DNA of 64,000 nt, from the NCBI RefSeq assembly GCF_031760065.1, contig NZ_CP134500.1, forward strand, positions 4,650,001 through 4,714,000, written 5' to 3'. The notes below the pieces were generated by a model, which was not told where the DNA came from, searched no databases, and saw only the letters and a list, made by a program, of their open reading frames with translations. Source of the DNA: Streptomyces durocortorensis (GTDB lineage Bacteria; Actinomycetota; Actinomycetes; Streptomycetales; Streptomycetaceae). Both the position numbers and the translations under genes were made by a program. This document shows positions 8,923 through 16,849 of this stretch, one piece after another. Position 1 is the first letter of the stretch, and each line of letters starts with the position of its first letter.

Positions 8923-8927
8923 GGGCC

Positions 8928-9308
8928 TCAGCTCCCGAAGATCTCGCGTACGGCGTGCCCGAGGATCGGGTACAGGGCCCCGACCATCAGCACGATCCAG
9001 ATGCCCACCACGGTCCAGAGCATCTGCTTCTGAAGGCGAGGGCCCTTGGCCCAGAAGTCCACGGCGATGATCCGCAGACCGTTCAGCGCGTGGAAGAGAA
9101 TCGCGGCCACGAGGCCGTATTCGAGGAACGCCACGGGCCACGTCTTGTACGTGGCCACGACGTCGTCGTAGGCCTCGGGGGAAACGCGGACGAGAGCAGT
9201 GTCCAGGACATGTACGAACAGGAAGAAGAAAATGAGGACACCGGTGACTCGATGAGCCACCCAGGACCACATGCCTTCCCGGCCGCGGTACAGCGTTCCA
9301 GCCGGCAC
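8928..9308 (-). CDS. sdhC: Succinate dehydrogenase cytochrome b556 subunit
   Basis: 126 residues and the first gene of the sdhCDAB operon. The family signature is complete: REGMWSWVAHRVTGV near the N-terminus, then HVLDTALV and LFHALNGLRII, with three membrane helices. The haem-ligand histidine lies in the second helix region. I chose GTG 9308 because GGAGGG stands 7 bases upstream; the frame to 9383 has no ribosome site and adds residues unlike the family. Confidence 0.95.
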   Translation of the reverse strand: MPAGTLYRGREGMWSWVAHRVTGVLIFFFLFVHVLDTALVRVSPEAYDDVVATYKTWPVAFLEYGLVAAILFHALNGLRIIAVDFWAKGPRLQKQMLWTVVGIWIVLMVGALYPILGHAVREIFGS

Positions 9309-9514
9309 GGAAGAACCCTCCGGGAGCGGGGATTGGGGTCGGCCGGCTTGACTGTCGGTCTGACCCGGCCGGGTACGGTCCACCGGCCCCGGCCATCGTA
9401 GCGACGCATTGTCGGTTCGTTCGCGCCGGGGCCTCTGGTGTGATCAAAGTGGCAATCAAACAGGCACGTACGGGCTAGAGCGGCGCTTCTCGACCCGCCG
9501 CGGCCCGCGGGGGC

Positions 9515-10135
9515 TCAGTCGCCCGAGAGCAGCTCCAGAATCCGGCTCCGGGCGACCCGCCGCAGCTCCTCCGCCGTCACCGCCCGCTCCTCGTCCGGGT
9601 CGTGCGCCAGCCGGGCCCGGATGCCCGCCAGCACCTGGTCCACCTGCTGGGCGGGCTGGAAGGCGTCCAGGCAGATCACGAACGCGTGGCCGAACCTGCT
9701 CTCGTACGCGGCATGGGCGGCCCGCAGCGCCAGATGGGCGGCGCGGGGCGCGTCGTGGTGCAGGCAGGGGGCGGACTCCGCGGCCAGGGCCTCCGCGATG
9801 TCCCGGGGCGCCAGGTCGTAGCCCGCCTCGTCGGAGGCGGCCAGTAGGGCGCCCAGATCCGGGTAGGGGCGGTGGACGGCCATCCGGTGGGCCCAGCGGA
9901 GACTGCCGCAGCACTCCAGGAAGGCGGCCTCGGCGGCGGCGAACGGGAGGCTGTTGAGATGGGCCAGCCCGGCCGCGTGGATACCGGTCGGTACGCCGGT
10001 GAGCGGGCCTTCCGGACCGGCGGCCGGGGACGGGGCGGGGGCCGGCCGACGCAGCTGTACGGGTATGGCCGACCGCCCGGCCGGGGGCGCGGATCGCTTC
10101 GGCAGGCCGGCGGGGGACTCGCTGGACCTGGACAG
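9515..10135 (-). CDS. OHCU (2-oxo-4-hydroxy-4-carboxy-5-ureidoimidazoline) decarboxylase family protein
   Basis: The C-terminal 165 residues match the UraD family, which performs the last step from urate to S-allantoin. The domain begins LAHLNSLPFAAAEAAFLECCGS and includes RWAHRMAVHRPY, the RFGHAFVICL segment and a RLAHDPDEE motif. The start is unsettled. There is no ATG, GTG or TTG near the domain start. A CTG at 10135 has GAGGAG six bases upstream and is my choice; GTG 10201 or ATG 10285 are alternatives that add low-complexity residues. No other urate-pathway gene is nearby. It is the only gene between the sdh promoter and the hexosaminidase. Confidence 0.75.
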   Translation of the reverse strand: MSRSSESPAGLPKRSAPPAGRSAIPVQLRRPAPAPSPAAGPEGPLTGVPTGIHAAGLAHLNSLPFAAAEAAFLECCGSLRWAHRMAVHRPYPDLGALLAASDEAGYDLAPRDIAEALAAESAPCLHHDAPRAAHLALRAAHAAYESRFGHAFVICLDAFQPAQQVDQVLAGIRARLAHDPDEERAVTAEELRRVARSRILELLSGD

Positions 10136-10453
10136 CGTGGACTCCTCGCATGAATGACGACTGTGACCCTGAAGAGGGGCCGGAGCGCAACGAGGTTGCA
10201 CGGAAAGGGGTGAAGGGAGGGACGAATGTGCCCCAACGCTAGCGAGACCCGTCGGCGGCCGTCCGACGGACCGCGGAAAAATCACCCGAACGGGAGAGTT
10301 TCGGAACGCGTGGTGGACGTCTGACCTGCGCGGGCTGGGGTGCCGCCCTCTCCGTCGTCGCCCTCAATGGCGGAGAACCGCCAAAAATGTCAGCCTTTCA
10401 CCCTATTCACTCGTTTCACTCGCACTTGGCCCCTGGACGGAGGAATCTGACTG
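10136..10453. other. 318-bp intergenic region upstream of two divergent genes
   Basis: This must hold the promoters of the leftward decarboxylase-like gene and the rightward hexosaminidase gene. GGACGGAGGAATC ahead of 10454 is the hexosaminidase ribosome site. I see no convincing DasR-type (ACTGGTCTAGACCAGT-like) box here, although such boxes often control chitin-related genes in Streptomyces. Confidence 0.5.
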
Positions 10454-12064
10454 ATGTCGCCCACACGTGGTGCCCTCGTCACCGGCGCGGCGGTCACCGC
10501 CGCGGCCGCCGTCGCCCTCACCGTCGTCGTCTGGCCGGAGGGTTCCGGCAGCAGGCCCTCCCGCGACGCGGCATCCCCCTCCGGCACCTCCGCCGAGGCC
10601 GCCGCCCCCTCGCCCTCCACCAGCTACCCGATGTCCTCCGCCCCGAGCGCGATCCCGGCGGTGCGCGAGCACACCGCCGCCCGGGGGCCGGGCTGGCAGC
10701 CGGGCAGCGACAGCACGGTCGTCATCGCCGAGGGCAGCCAGGTGCTCGCCGACGAGGCGAAGCTCCTCGCCAAGGAGCTGAAGATCAGTTACCGGGGCGC
10801 CGAAGCGGCCCGTACCGGAGACGTGGAGCTGGCTCTCGGCGCCAAGGAGGCGGGCCCCGCCGAGTCGTACACGCTCACCGTGCGCGACCGCAAGGTCAAG
10901 ATCACCGGCCCCGACGAGTCGGGCGTGTTCTACGGCACCCGCACCCTCAAGCAGTCCCTCAAGGCCGACGGGACGGTCCCCGAGGGCGTCGTCAACGACC
11001 GGCCCGACCGCCCGCAGCGGGGCCTGAACCTCGACATCGCGCGCAAGCACTACACCGCGGAGTGGATACAGGACCGCATACGCGAGATGGGCGACCTCAA
11101 GCTCAACCAGCTCGGCCTGCACTTCTCCGACGACCAGGCCTTCCGGATCGAGTCGAAGACCCACCCCGAGGTGGTCTCGGACGAGGCGCTCACTCAGGAC
11201 GAGGTCCGCCGTATCGTCGGCCTCGCCAACAGCCTGCACATCGAGGTCGTCCCCGAGATCGACTCGCCCGGACACCTCGGCGCGGTGCTGGCCGCCCACC
11301 CCGACCTCCAGCTCCGCAACACCCAGGGCGTGGCGTCGCGCGGCTCCATCGACATCTCGAACCCGGGGGCGGCCCAGCTCATCGACGAACTCCTCGACGA
11401 GTACACCGAGCTGTTCCCGGGAAGGTTCTGGCACCTCGGCGCGGACGAGTACCAGGCCCTGACCGTACGGGACCCCGCCGCATCCTTCCCCCAGCTCCAG
11501 CGGGCCGCCGAGCAGCGGCACGGCTCCGGCGCCACGATCGAGGACCTGGCGACCGGCTGGCTGAACGACCGCGCCGCCGTCGTCGTCCCGAAGGGCCGGA
11601 CCGCCAAGGCCTGGAACGACGGGCTCTTCAGGGACACGAAGGTCAAGGCCGACGAGAACATCGAGATCGAGTACTGGACCGGCAAGGAGATCGGTGCCCG
11701 CCCGCCGCAGGAGTACCTCGCCGCGGGCTACCGGATGCTCAACCTCAACGACGAGTTCCTGTACTACGTGCTCGGCGAGCCGAACGAGTTCGTCTACCCG
11801 ACCGGCGAGCGGATCTACGAGCAGTGGACCCCGCTGGTCCTGCGCGGCACCGAACCCGTGGCGGAGCGCTACTCCCCCCAGATCCTCGGCGGCCGGTTCG
11901 CCGTCTGGGGCGACCTGCCGAACGCGCAGACCACGCAGCAGGTGGCGGAGGGCATCCGGATGCCGCTGGTGGCGACATCGCAGAAGCTGTGGGACCCGAG
12001 GAAGCCCGCGCTGAGCTGGGCGCAGTTCCAGGAACTGGCGGAGCGGACGGGCAGCGCGGGCTGA
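10454..12064 (+). CDS. Secreted beta-N-acetylhexosaminidase, glycoside hydrolase family 20
   Basis: 536-residue exported enzyme that removes terminal N-acetylglucosamine or N-acetylgalactosamine. An N-terminal hydrophobic segment (residues 7-27) and a Ser/Pro/Ala linker precede a GH20b-like domain (about 85-180) and the catalytic barrel. The general acid and its aspartate partner are Asp331-Glu332 in HLGADEY. PRPQRGLNLDIARKHY and VVPEIDSPGH are typical of the family. ATG 10454 follows GGAGG. It acts outside the cell on chitin or peptidoglycan-derived oligosaccharides. Confidence 0.92.
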   Translation: MSPTRGALVTGAAVTAAAAVALTVVVWPEGSGSRPSRDAASPSGTSAEAAAPSPSTSYPMSSAPSAIPAVREHTAARGPGWQPGSDSTVVIAEGSQVLADEAKLLAKELKISYRGAEAARTGDVELALGAKEAGPAESYTLTVRDRKVKITGPDESGVFYGTRTLKQSLKADGTVPEGVVNDRPDRPQRGLNLDIARKHYTAEWIQDRIREMGDLKLNQLGLHFSDDQAFRIESKTHPEVVSDEALTQDEVRRIVGLANSLHIEVVPEIDSPGHLGAVLAAHPDLQLRNTQGVASRGSIDISNPGAAQLIDELLDEYTELFPGRFWHLGADEYQALTVRDPAASFPQLQRAAEQRHGSGATIEDLATGWLNDRAAVVVPKGRTAKAWNDGLFRDTKVKADENIEIEYWTGKEIGARPPQEYLAAGYRMLNLNDEFLYYVLGEPNEFVYPTGERIYEQWTPLVLRGTEPVAERYSPQILGGRFAVWGDLPNAQTTQQVAEGIRMPLVATSQKLWDPRKPALSWAQFQELAERTGSAG

Positions 12065-12067
12065 CGG

Positions 12068-12180
12068 CTTCCCCCCTCCCTCACTGGGTGGCTTCCCCCT
12101 CCCTCACGGGGGCAGATCTGTCCCTCCCGCACGGGGCGGGTCCCCCCTCACGGGGCAGCTCCCCCCTCCTCACCTGGGAG
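12068..12180. repeat. Degenerate tandem repeat of CCCCCTCCCTCACGGGG type
   Basis: Four to five imperfect copies of a roughly 20-25 bp unit, C-run then CTCACGGGG, follow the hexosaminidase stop. Each copy can form a small CCCC/GGGG stem, so the block may serve as a compound terminator. Confidence 0.5.
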
Positions 12181-12291
12181 AATGAGGGCGGACAGCCCGG
12201 CGGTCGCCGGCCTGCGCACGTATCGTCGGCCGCGCGTTCCCGGGGAGGGACGCGCGGCCGTGCACCGACACCGCGTCCCGGGGGGACTCTC

Positions 12292-13110
12292 ATGCTCTGC
12301 ACCCGTTGCCGTATCAGAACGGCCGTCACCGACGACGGCCTGTGCACCTTCTGCTCCGGCACCCGGCCCCCGCTGCCCGAAGGCCTGATGCCCCCGGTCT
12401 CCGGCCCCGGCGGGTGGGGGGCCGGGACCTGGCCGCGCTCGCCCGTCGTCCTGTCCCGGGCGGTGGTCGCCCTGCTGGGGGCCGTCATCGCGGCCGACCT
12501 GTTCGCCATCGTCGCCGGACTGCGTGTGCGTGACCTCTGGGACCGGCTGGCCACGGGCGGGGCGCCGGCCGTCCACGGCGAGGACGGCGAGCTGGCCGAG
12601 CGCCTGTCCGCGGGGGCGGCCGCGGCCCAGACTGCGACGTACCTGGCCACCGCGGTCGTGTTCATCATCTGGTTCCACCGGACCCGGCGGAACGCCGAGA
12701 TCTTCGACCCGGGTGCGCAGCGGATGGGACCGGGCTGGGCGGTGGGCGGCTGGTTCGTCCCGATCGCCAACTTCTGGTTCCCGTACCGGGTCGCGGCGGG
12801 CGTCTGGGAGGCCAGTGCGCGGCCCCGTCCCGCCGGAGGCTGGCGCCCGGTTTCCCGGACGCCGCTGAACCTCTGGTGGGCGGCGTGGGTGGGGACCCTG
12901 CTGCTCTCCCGCGCATCCGGCCGGATGTGGGACCAGGCCGAGGCGCCGGAGGAGATCGTGCGGGCCGCGGGCCTGGTCGCGGCCTCCGACGCGCTGGACG
13001 TCCTCGCCGCGGTCCTCGCCATCATCTTCGTCCGCACGGTGACCCGGATGCAGGTTGAACGCGCCGCTCTCCGGGAGGCGCCGCCCGCCCCGGAGCCCGC
13101 CACTCCGTAG
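12292..13110 (+). CDS. DUF4328-type integral membrane protein
   Basis: 272 residues. The N-terminal CTRCRIRTAVTDDGLCTFC is a small zinc-ribbon-like CxxC...CxxC knuckle. It is followed by membrane helices at about 45-65, 105-122, 145-165, 188-205 and 225-245. The WFHRTRRNAEIF and GWFVPIANFWFPYR segments are hallmarks of DUF4328 membrane proteins common in Streptomyces. ATG 12292 follows GGGGGGAC. The function is unknown. Confidence 0.8.
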   Translation: MLCTRCRIRTAVTDDGLCTFCSGTRPPLPEGLMPPVSGPGGWGAGTWPRSPVVLSRAVVALLGAVIAADLFAIVAGLRVRDLWDRLATGGAPAVHGEDGELAERLSAGAAAAQTATYLATAVVFIIWFHRTRRNAEIFDPGAQRMGPGWAVGGWFVPIANFWFPYRVAAGVWEASARPRPAGGWRPVSRTPLNLWWAAWVGTLLLSRASGRMWDQAEAPEEIVRAAGLVAASDALDVLAAVLAIIFVRTVTRMQVERAALREAPPAPEPATP

Positions 13111-13162
13111 TGACGATTTTCAGCCATTCGGCGCAGTATCCGGTAGACCGAGGGAGACGTCG

Positions 13163-13744
13163 ATGAGTCTGCTGGAACTGATCGAGCGAGCCGATGAGCG
13201 TGCTCTGGCCGCCAGTGCGCTGGCCTGCCTGGACCGGTGCCTGCCGCTGCTCGCGGGCCCGGACGGGCCGGAGCCCCTGCGGCCGCTCTGGGCGAGCTGT
13301 GAGAACGGACAGGAATGGGCCACCCGGCTCACCACCGTCCGAACGGCGATGGAGCGCGCGTCCGTCCCCGACGGTCCGGCCGCGCTCGTCCGGGCCATGC
13401 TCGGCGCCGCCCCCTCCGACTTCGCCGCCGAACCGCTGCGGGAGTGGGCCGACGCCTGCTCGCTGGTGGCGCTCCGGATTCACGGCCGCTTCGACGCCCC
13501 GCCCGGGGACACGCCGCGCGACGAGGAGCGGCTGCTGAAGCTGGCCCGCGGCGGCGAACCGGCCACCGTCGGGCCGCTGGTCGCCGGAGACCTGGAGCGG
13601 CAGGTCCGCATCCTGGAGATCCTCGCGGAGACCGGCGGCACGGGGGGCAGCGGCGCAGGCCTGCGCAAGGCGCTGGACCTGTCCACGGAGGGCCGCCGGG
13701 TGCTGCGCGCGGTGATGTCGCGGAGGGCGCGGGGGCGGGGCTGA
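13163..13744 (+). CDS. Conserved hypothetical protein
   Basis: 193-residue soluble protein, leucine- and alanine-rich, predicted mostly helical, with no signal or membrane segment. The start is ATG 13163 after GAGGGAGACG. It begins MSLLELIERADERALAASALACLDRCLPLL and ends in a basic tail. I do not recognise the family. It lies 52 bases after the DUF4328 gene and may share its transcript; a very strong hairpin follows at 13784-13829. Confidence 0.7.
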   Translation: MSLLELIERADERALAASALACLDRCLPLLAGPDGPEPLRPLWASCENGQEWATRLTTVRTAMERASVPDGPAALVRAMLGAAPSDFAAEPLREWADACSLVALRIHGRFDAPPGDTPRDEERLLKLARGGEPATVGPLVAGDLERQVRILEILAETGGTGGSGAGLRKALDLSTEGRRVLRAVMSRRARGRG

Positions 13745-13783
13745 GCCCTTGGCCGGTGGGCAGAGGCGAGTCACCGAATGGGG

Positions 13784-13829
13784 CGAGGTCCTACGTCGTC
13801 CCGGGCGCCCGGGACGACGTAGGACCTCG
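13784..13829. terminator. 46-bp perfect inverted repeat without loop
   Basis: Two 23-base arms are exactly complementary with no spacer (arms start CGAGGTCCTACG and end CGTAGGACCTCG). It lies 39 bases after a rightward stop and about 90 bases before the next rightward start. It is probably a very strong terminator. The lack of a loop is unusual, because a few central bases must stay unpaired in RNA. Confidence 0.7.
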
Positions 13830-13922
13830 GGGCAGGCCCCTCCCACCCATTACTTGCAGGTTTGCCAAGTGAGTGCGAGTATGGCAACTGAAAGATCCGC
13901 ACGACCTGGGGGGACTTCCGTA

Positions 13923-14333
13923 ATGGACCCACAGACCGCAGCCGACCAGCTCGCCACCGCCGAGGGGGCCCCCGCCCTCAACCGGCCCGCCGCGGCAGGT
14001 GAACGTGCGGGGGGAGTGGTGTCAGCGATCGCCGTGTTCGGCGCCCTGTGGGGTGCCGCCGAACAGAGGGTGCCGCTCGTGCTCGGCATCCCGGTGTGCC
14101 TGGCGGCGCTGGCCGTGGTGGTCGGCTGGAACTACTACCACCGCGAACGCGCCCTGCGCCGTCCGCACACCCGGCTGGAGAGCGGCGCCGGGATCGCCGC
14201 CGGATTCCTGCTGGGCCTTCCGGCGGGCAATGTTCTGTGGGACACCCCGGACTCCACCATCGGCATCGTGGTCCCGGCCGCGGCTTCCGCACTGGTCCTA
14301 CTGGCCTACCTGGTGTCGCGGTGGAGGGCTTGA
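13923..14333 (+). CDS. Small integral membrane protein
   Basis: 136 residues with four hydrophobic segments (about 36-52, 58-75, 95-110 and 118-133) and a short hydrophilic N-terminus MDPQTAADQLATAEG. ATG 13923 follows GGGGGGAC; an in-frame ATG at 13881 is a weaker alternative. Its stop overlaps the next start (TGATG), so it is translationally coupled to the winged-helix regulator. Membrane protein plus HTH_34-type regulator pairs are common in Streptomyces, but their role is not known to me. Confidence 0.78.
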   Translation: MDPQTAADQLATAEGAPALNRPAAAGERAGGVVSAIAVFGALWGAAEQRVPLVLGIPVCLAALAVVVGWNYYHRERALRRPHTRLESGAGIAAGFLLGLPAGNVLWDTPDSTIGIVVPAAASALVLLAYLVSRWRA

Positions 14334-14641
14334 TGAGTGAGGACGGGCAGCACCGGCAGGCCCTGACCACCCTGATGCACTCTCCGGTCCGCCTGGCCGT
14401 GCTGGGCACCCTGCGGCGCGTGCACAACGCGTCCTTCGCCGATCTGTGCGAGGCCCTCGACCTGGATTCGCCGGAGCTCTCACGACAGCTGCGGGTCCTG
14501 GAGGAAGCGGGTGTGGTGGAGCTGGCCAAGCTGCGCGGCGAAGGACGCCGCGTCCGTACCTTCGTGCGCCTGTCCGACGAGGGGCGCGAACGCTTCGAGG
14601 AGTACCTCGCGCACTTGAGGGCCCTGGTCGGCGAAAGCTGA
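14333..14641 (+). CDS. Winged-helix transcriptional regulator (HTH_34/ArsR-MarR-like)
   Basis: 102-residue stand-alone winged helix. LMHSPVRLAVLGTLRRVHNASFADLCEAL is followed by the recognition helix SPELSRQLRVLEEAG and a wing with LRGEGRRVRTFVRLS. It has no metal-binding cysteines, so it is not a classical ArsR metal sensor. The start overlaps the preceding stop by one base, with GTGGAGGG as ribosome site. It probably controls the membrane protein gene with which it is coupled. Confidence 0.85.
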   Translation: MSEDGQHRQALTTLMHSPVRLAVLGTLRRVHNASFADLCEALDLDSPELSRQLRVLEEAGVVELAKLRGEGRRVRTFVRLSDEGRERFEEYLAHLRALVGES

Positions 14642-14699
14642 CGGGCCCACGGGCGGACGTGGTCCCACGCGGTAGAGGGCGGACGCGCGGCAGAAAGCA

Positions 14700-14738
14700 G
14701 GAAGGGGACGCGGCCGGGTGACGGCCGCGTCCCCTTCC
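14700..14738. terminator. Bidirectional terminator
   Basis: A perfect 16-bp stem (GGAAGGGGACGCGGCC) with a 7-base loop lies between convergent genes. Confidence 0.75.
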
Positions 14739-14770
14739 GCCGATGCCGGACCGGGCGCTGACTCAGCCGG

Positions 14771-14793
14771 CTCGGCCGGCCGGGCCGGCCGAG
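14771..14793. terminator. Second hairpin of CGGCCGGCC type
   Basis: An 11-bp palindromic stem around a single central base is embedded in repeated CGGCC units, 24 bases beyond the stop of the leftward secreted protein gene. It probably terminates that gene. Confidence 0.5.
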
Positions 14794-14816
14794 TCAGCCG
14801 GCCCGGCGTGCGCCGG

Positions 14817-15374
14817 TCAGGCCCACGGGGTGGCGCACCACACGGCGTAGGTGCCCAGCGAGGCGGCCAGCCCGGCGACGCCGCCCTTGACGCCCACCTT
14901 GATGCCGCGCTTGGCGGCCTCCTTGATGATCAGCTTGGCCGCGTCCGTGAAGTGCTTCTTCTTCAGCTTGGCGGTGATGGCCGCGGTGGCGCCGCCCAGG
15001 CCGCCGAGACCGACGCCCTTGAGCAGGCACGAGGTGTAGCTGCCGTAGGCGCCGACGGGGATGTCGCCGTTGAGCTTGGCCTGGATCGCGTCGGCGAACT
15101 CGGCACCGAACTCGGCGCGGGTCTTGTCGTAGTCGAACACGCCCTTGGAATCCAGGACATCGCCGTTGTCGAGGGCCTGGAGATAGCGGGCCAGCTCGTC
15201 GACCTGCTCGGCGGTGGGCTCGTTGTCGATGGCGGTGTTCTGGGCCTCGGTGCCGGTGTTCTGGGCCCCGAGCGCCTCGGCCGCATTCGCGGTGCCGATG
15301 CCGGTGAAGGTGACGGCACCGGCCACCACGGTGGAAATCACAGTCGTGCGAAAGCGCATTGCGCTGCGGTTCAC
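14817..15374 (-). CDS. Small secreted protein with cationic, glycine-rich C-terminal domain
   Basis: 185 residues. A signal peptide (about residues 1-31, cut after ANA) leads to an acidic middle (DNEPTAEQVDELARYLQ). The C-terminal half contains LKKKHFTDAAKLIIKE and AAKRGIKVGVKGGVAGLAASLG, ends YAVWCATPWA, and has one cysteine near its start (YTSCLLKG) and one near its end. I chose GTG 15374 because AAGGA is 8-9 bases upstream. I do not recognise a named family. The layout of acidic leader then small, cationic, glycine-rich, two-cysteine domain recalls secreted bacteriocin-like or membrane-active proteins, which is inference only. Confidence 0.75.
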   Translation of the reverse strand: MNRSAMRFRTTVISTVVAGAVTFTGIGTANAAEALGAQNTGTEAQNTAIDNEPTAEQVDELARYLQALDNGDVLDSKGVFDYDKTRAEFGAEFADAIQAKLNGDIPVGAYGSYTSCLLKGVGLGGLGGATAAITAKLKKKHFTDAAKLIIKEAAKRGIKVGVKGGVAGLAASLGTYAVWCATPWA

Positions 15375-15691
15375 GTACAGTCCTTAGTGCGTTGTATGCG
15401 CACGAGGTGAGGCCCGGTGATGCTGTCGTGGCCTGCGAAACCTGATGGCATCGCCGGCCTCCCCCCGTGCAGCGTCAATATTTCCGAATTGGCCTGGACC
15501 AGTCCGGATGGGCGTGAAAGACGTTAACGCCCTTCTGGTGACACTTCAATTCTCCGTAAAGTGAGGCCCCTCACGGCTCGGCTGTGGAACGCCTGGGGCT
15601 TTGAGCCCGTCGCCCGGACTCCTCGTTTTAACCGGGCTGCTTTCCGGTCAAGCAATTGGCTTCAGCCCGTGGGGTGTTGTTCCCGCGCAAC
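15375..15691. other. 317-bp region without a gene
   Basis: Holds the promoter of the leftward secreted protein gene and a relatively AT-rich stretch at about 15465-15560 with TTAACG and AATTG elements. No open frame here has convincing codon usage. Confidence 0.45.
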
Positions 15692-16337
15692 CTAAACGGC
15701 TGCCAAAGGCGCCGAGCGGACAGGGCCCAGGGGTTCGTCGGCGGCTCCGGTCCGACGAACGGGGTGAGGGCGATACCGGGCGGCGAGGGCCGCAGGCAGT
15801 TCCGCGGCGCGGGCGGGCAGTGCCTCTTGGTGGGCCGGGCCGCACTGGTGGACCACGTTGGCGCGCTCCAGCAGCCACGGCAGTTCGCCGCCGACTGCGT
15901 CGTTGATCTGCTGCGAGCCCTGTGCGCCTCCGGTGACGTACACCGTCGACAGGAAGCCGCCGGTCGAAGCCGTGGAGGCCGAGCGCGGTCACGGCCTTGT
16001 CCGGGTGTCCGGTCAGGACCTCCGGTCGTACGGGGTTGCCGGTGACCACGGCCGCCGACCGCACGCTCTCGGGCAGGAGCGGCAGGGTGGACTCCGAGGA
16101 GACCGCGATACGGGCGGCGGAACCGGCGAGCTTACGGTTGGCGAGGCCGAGGCGGACGGTCTGTTCGTGCAGGACCAGCGGGACTCGGCACATCCGCGCG
16201 GCGAGCCCGGCCGGTACGGCTACGTAACCGCCCGTGGCGAGGACGACGTCCGGCCGGAAGGCGGAGACTGCGCTGCGCGCCTGGGCCACCCCGAGCGGCA
16301 CACGTGCCATGTCCCGGACGTTGGCGGGCGACACCAT
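15692..16337 (-). pseudogene. Broken MurG-like glycosyltransferase
   Basis: Two adjoining leftward frames together give a MurG-type sequence. 16337 to about 15950 encodes FRPDVVLATGGYVAVPAGLAARMCRVPLVLHEQ...NRKLAG and VVTGNPVRPE. The neighbouring frame from about 15945 continues VTGGAQGSQQINDAVGG and RANVVHQCGP. A frameshift near 15945 separates them. The N-terminal GGGTxGH region and the whole C-terminal UDP-GlcNAc-binding end are missing. MurG transfers GlcNAc to lipid I in peptidoglycan synthesis. This is a second, decayed copy and cannot be the functional enzyme. Confidence 0.8.
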
Positions 16338-16849
16338 CTTCAGCGGGTTCGCATGACGCCGGACCTTATCTGCGTCGGCGGCCTCTGGTGCCGAACGGAA
16401 GTGCCAGGAGCTTGTCCTGAGGCCATGCGGTGACTGAGCGCAGACAGGTCAGGTGAGCACCGGAAAGCGCTGGTCACTGGGGTATCCAGCGTTCTAGAAC
16501 GCGTACACCCGGAGGAATTCCCTGACGCGTTGGTCACGCCGTTGGTCATGGACAGGCTGGCTGATCCACAAAGCGCCTGGTCAAGCGACCACGTGCTGGA
16601 GCGACGACCGGGGCCGCCACCCCCCACAGGAGAGGCCCCGGCCGTCTTCCACGGGGCCGCAGCACGACCCCGTACTCATCTCTGCGCCAGGACTGCGTTT
16701 TCTGTCACACCGCACGGCCGGAAAGCGAATTGTTGCGAGTTGTACAAGTCATGGACGTGGCCCCTGCCGAGCACGTAGCGTGCTGAGTCGCGCAGTGGCG
16801 CAGCAGCGGTGACCAGCTGCGATGAGCAGACAGCAGGACGGGTTGGGGA
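16338..16849. other. About 510-bp region without a supportable gene
   Basis: Short open frames on both strands have poor codon usage. The region contains a hairpin at 16608-16641 and the promoter area of the ECF sigma gene. It may be decayed remains of the same DNA as the MurG relic. Confidence 0.45.
16608..16641. terminator. CCGGGGCC/GGCCCCGG hairpin
   Basis: An 8-bp GC stem with an 18-base loop lies in a gene-free stretch. The gene it would serve is unclear. Confidence 0.35.

Noticed and set aside
10387..12291. N-terminal extension of the DUF4328 frame across the hexosaminidase gene
   Set aside because: Only the part from 12292 has membrane helices and a ribosome site; the rest is another frame of the GH20 gene.
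16530..16778. 82-codon plus-strand frame in the gene-free stretch
   Set aside because: Codon usage is not Streptomyces-like and no start signal is present.
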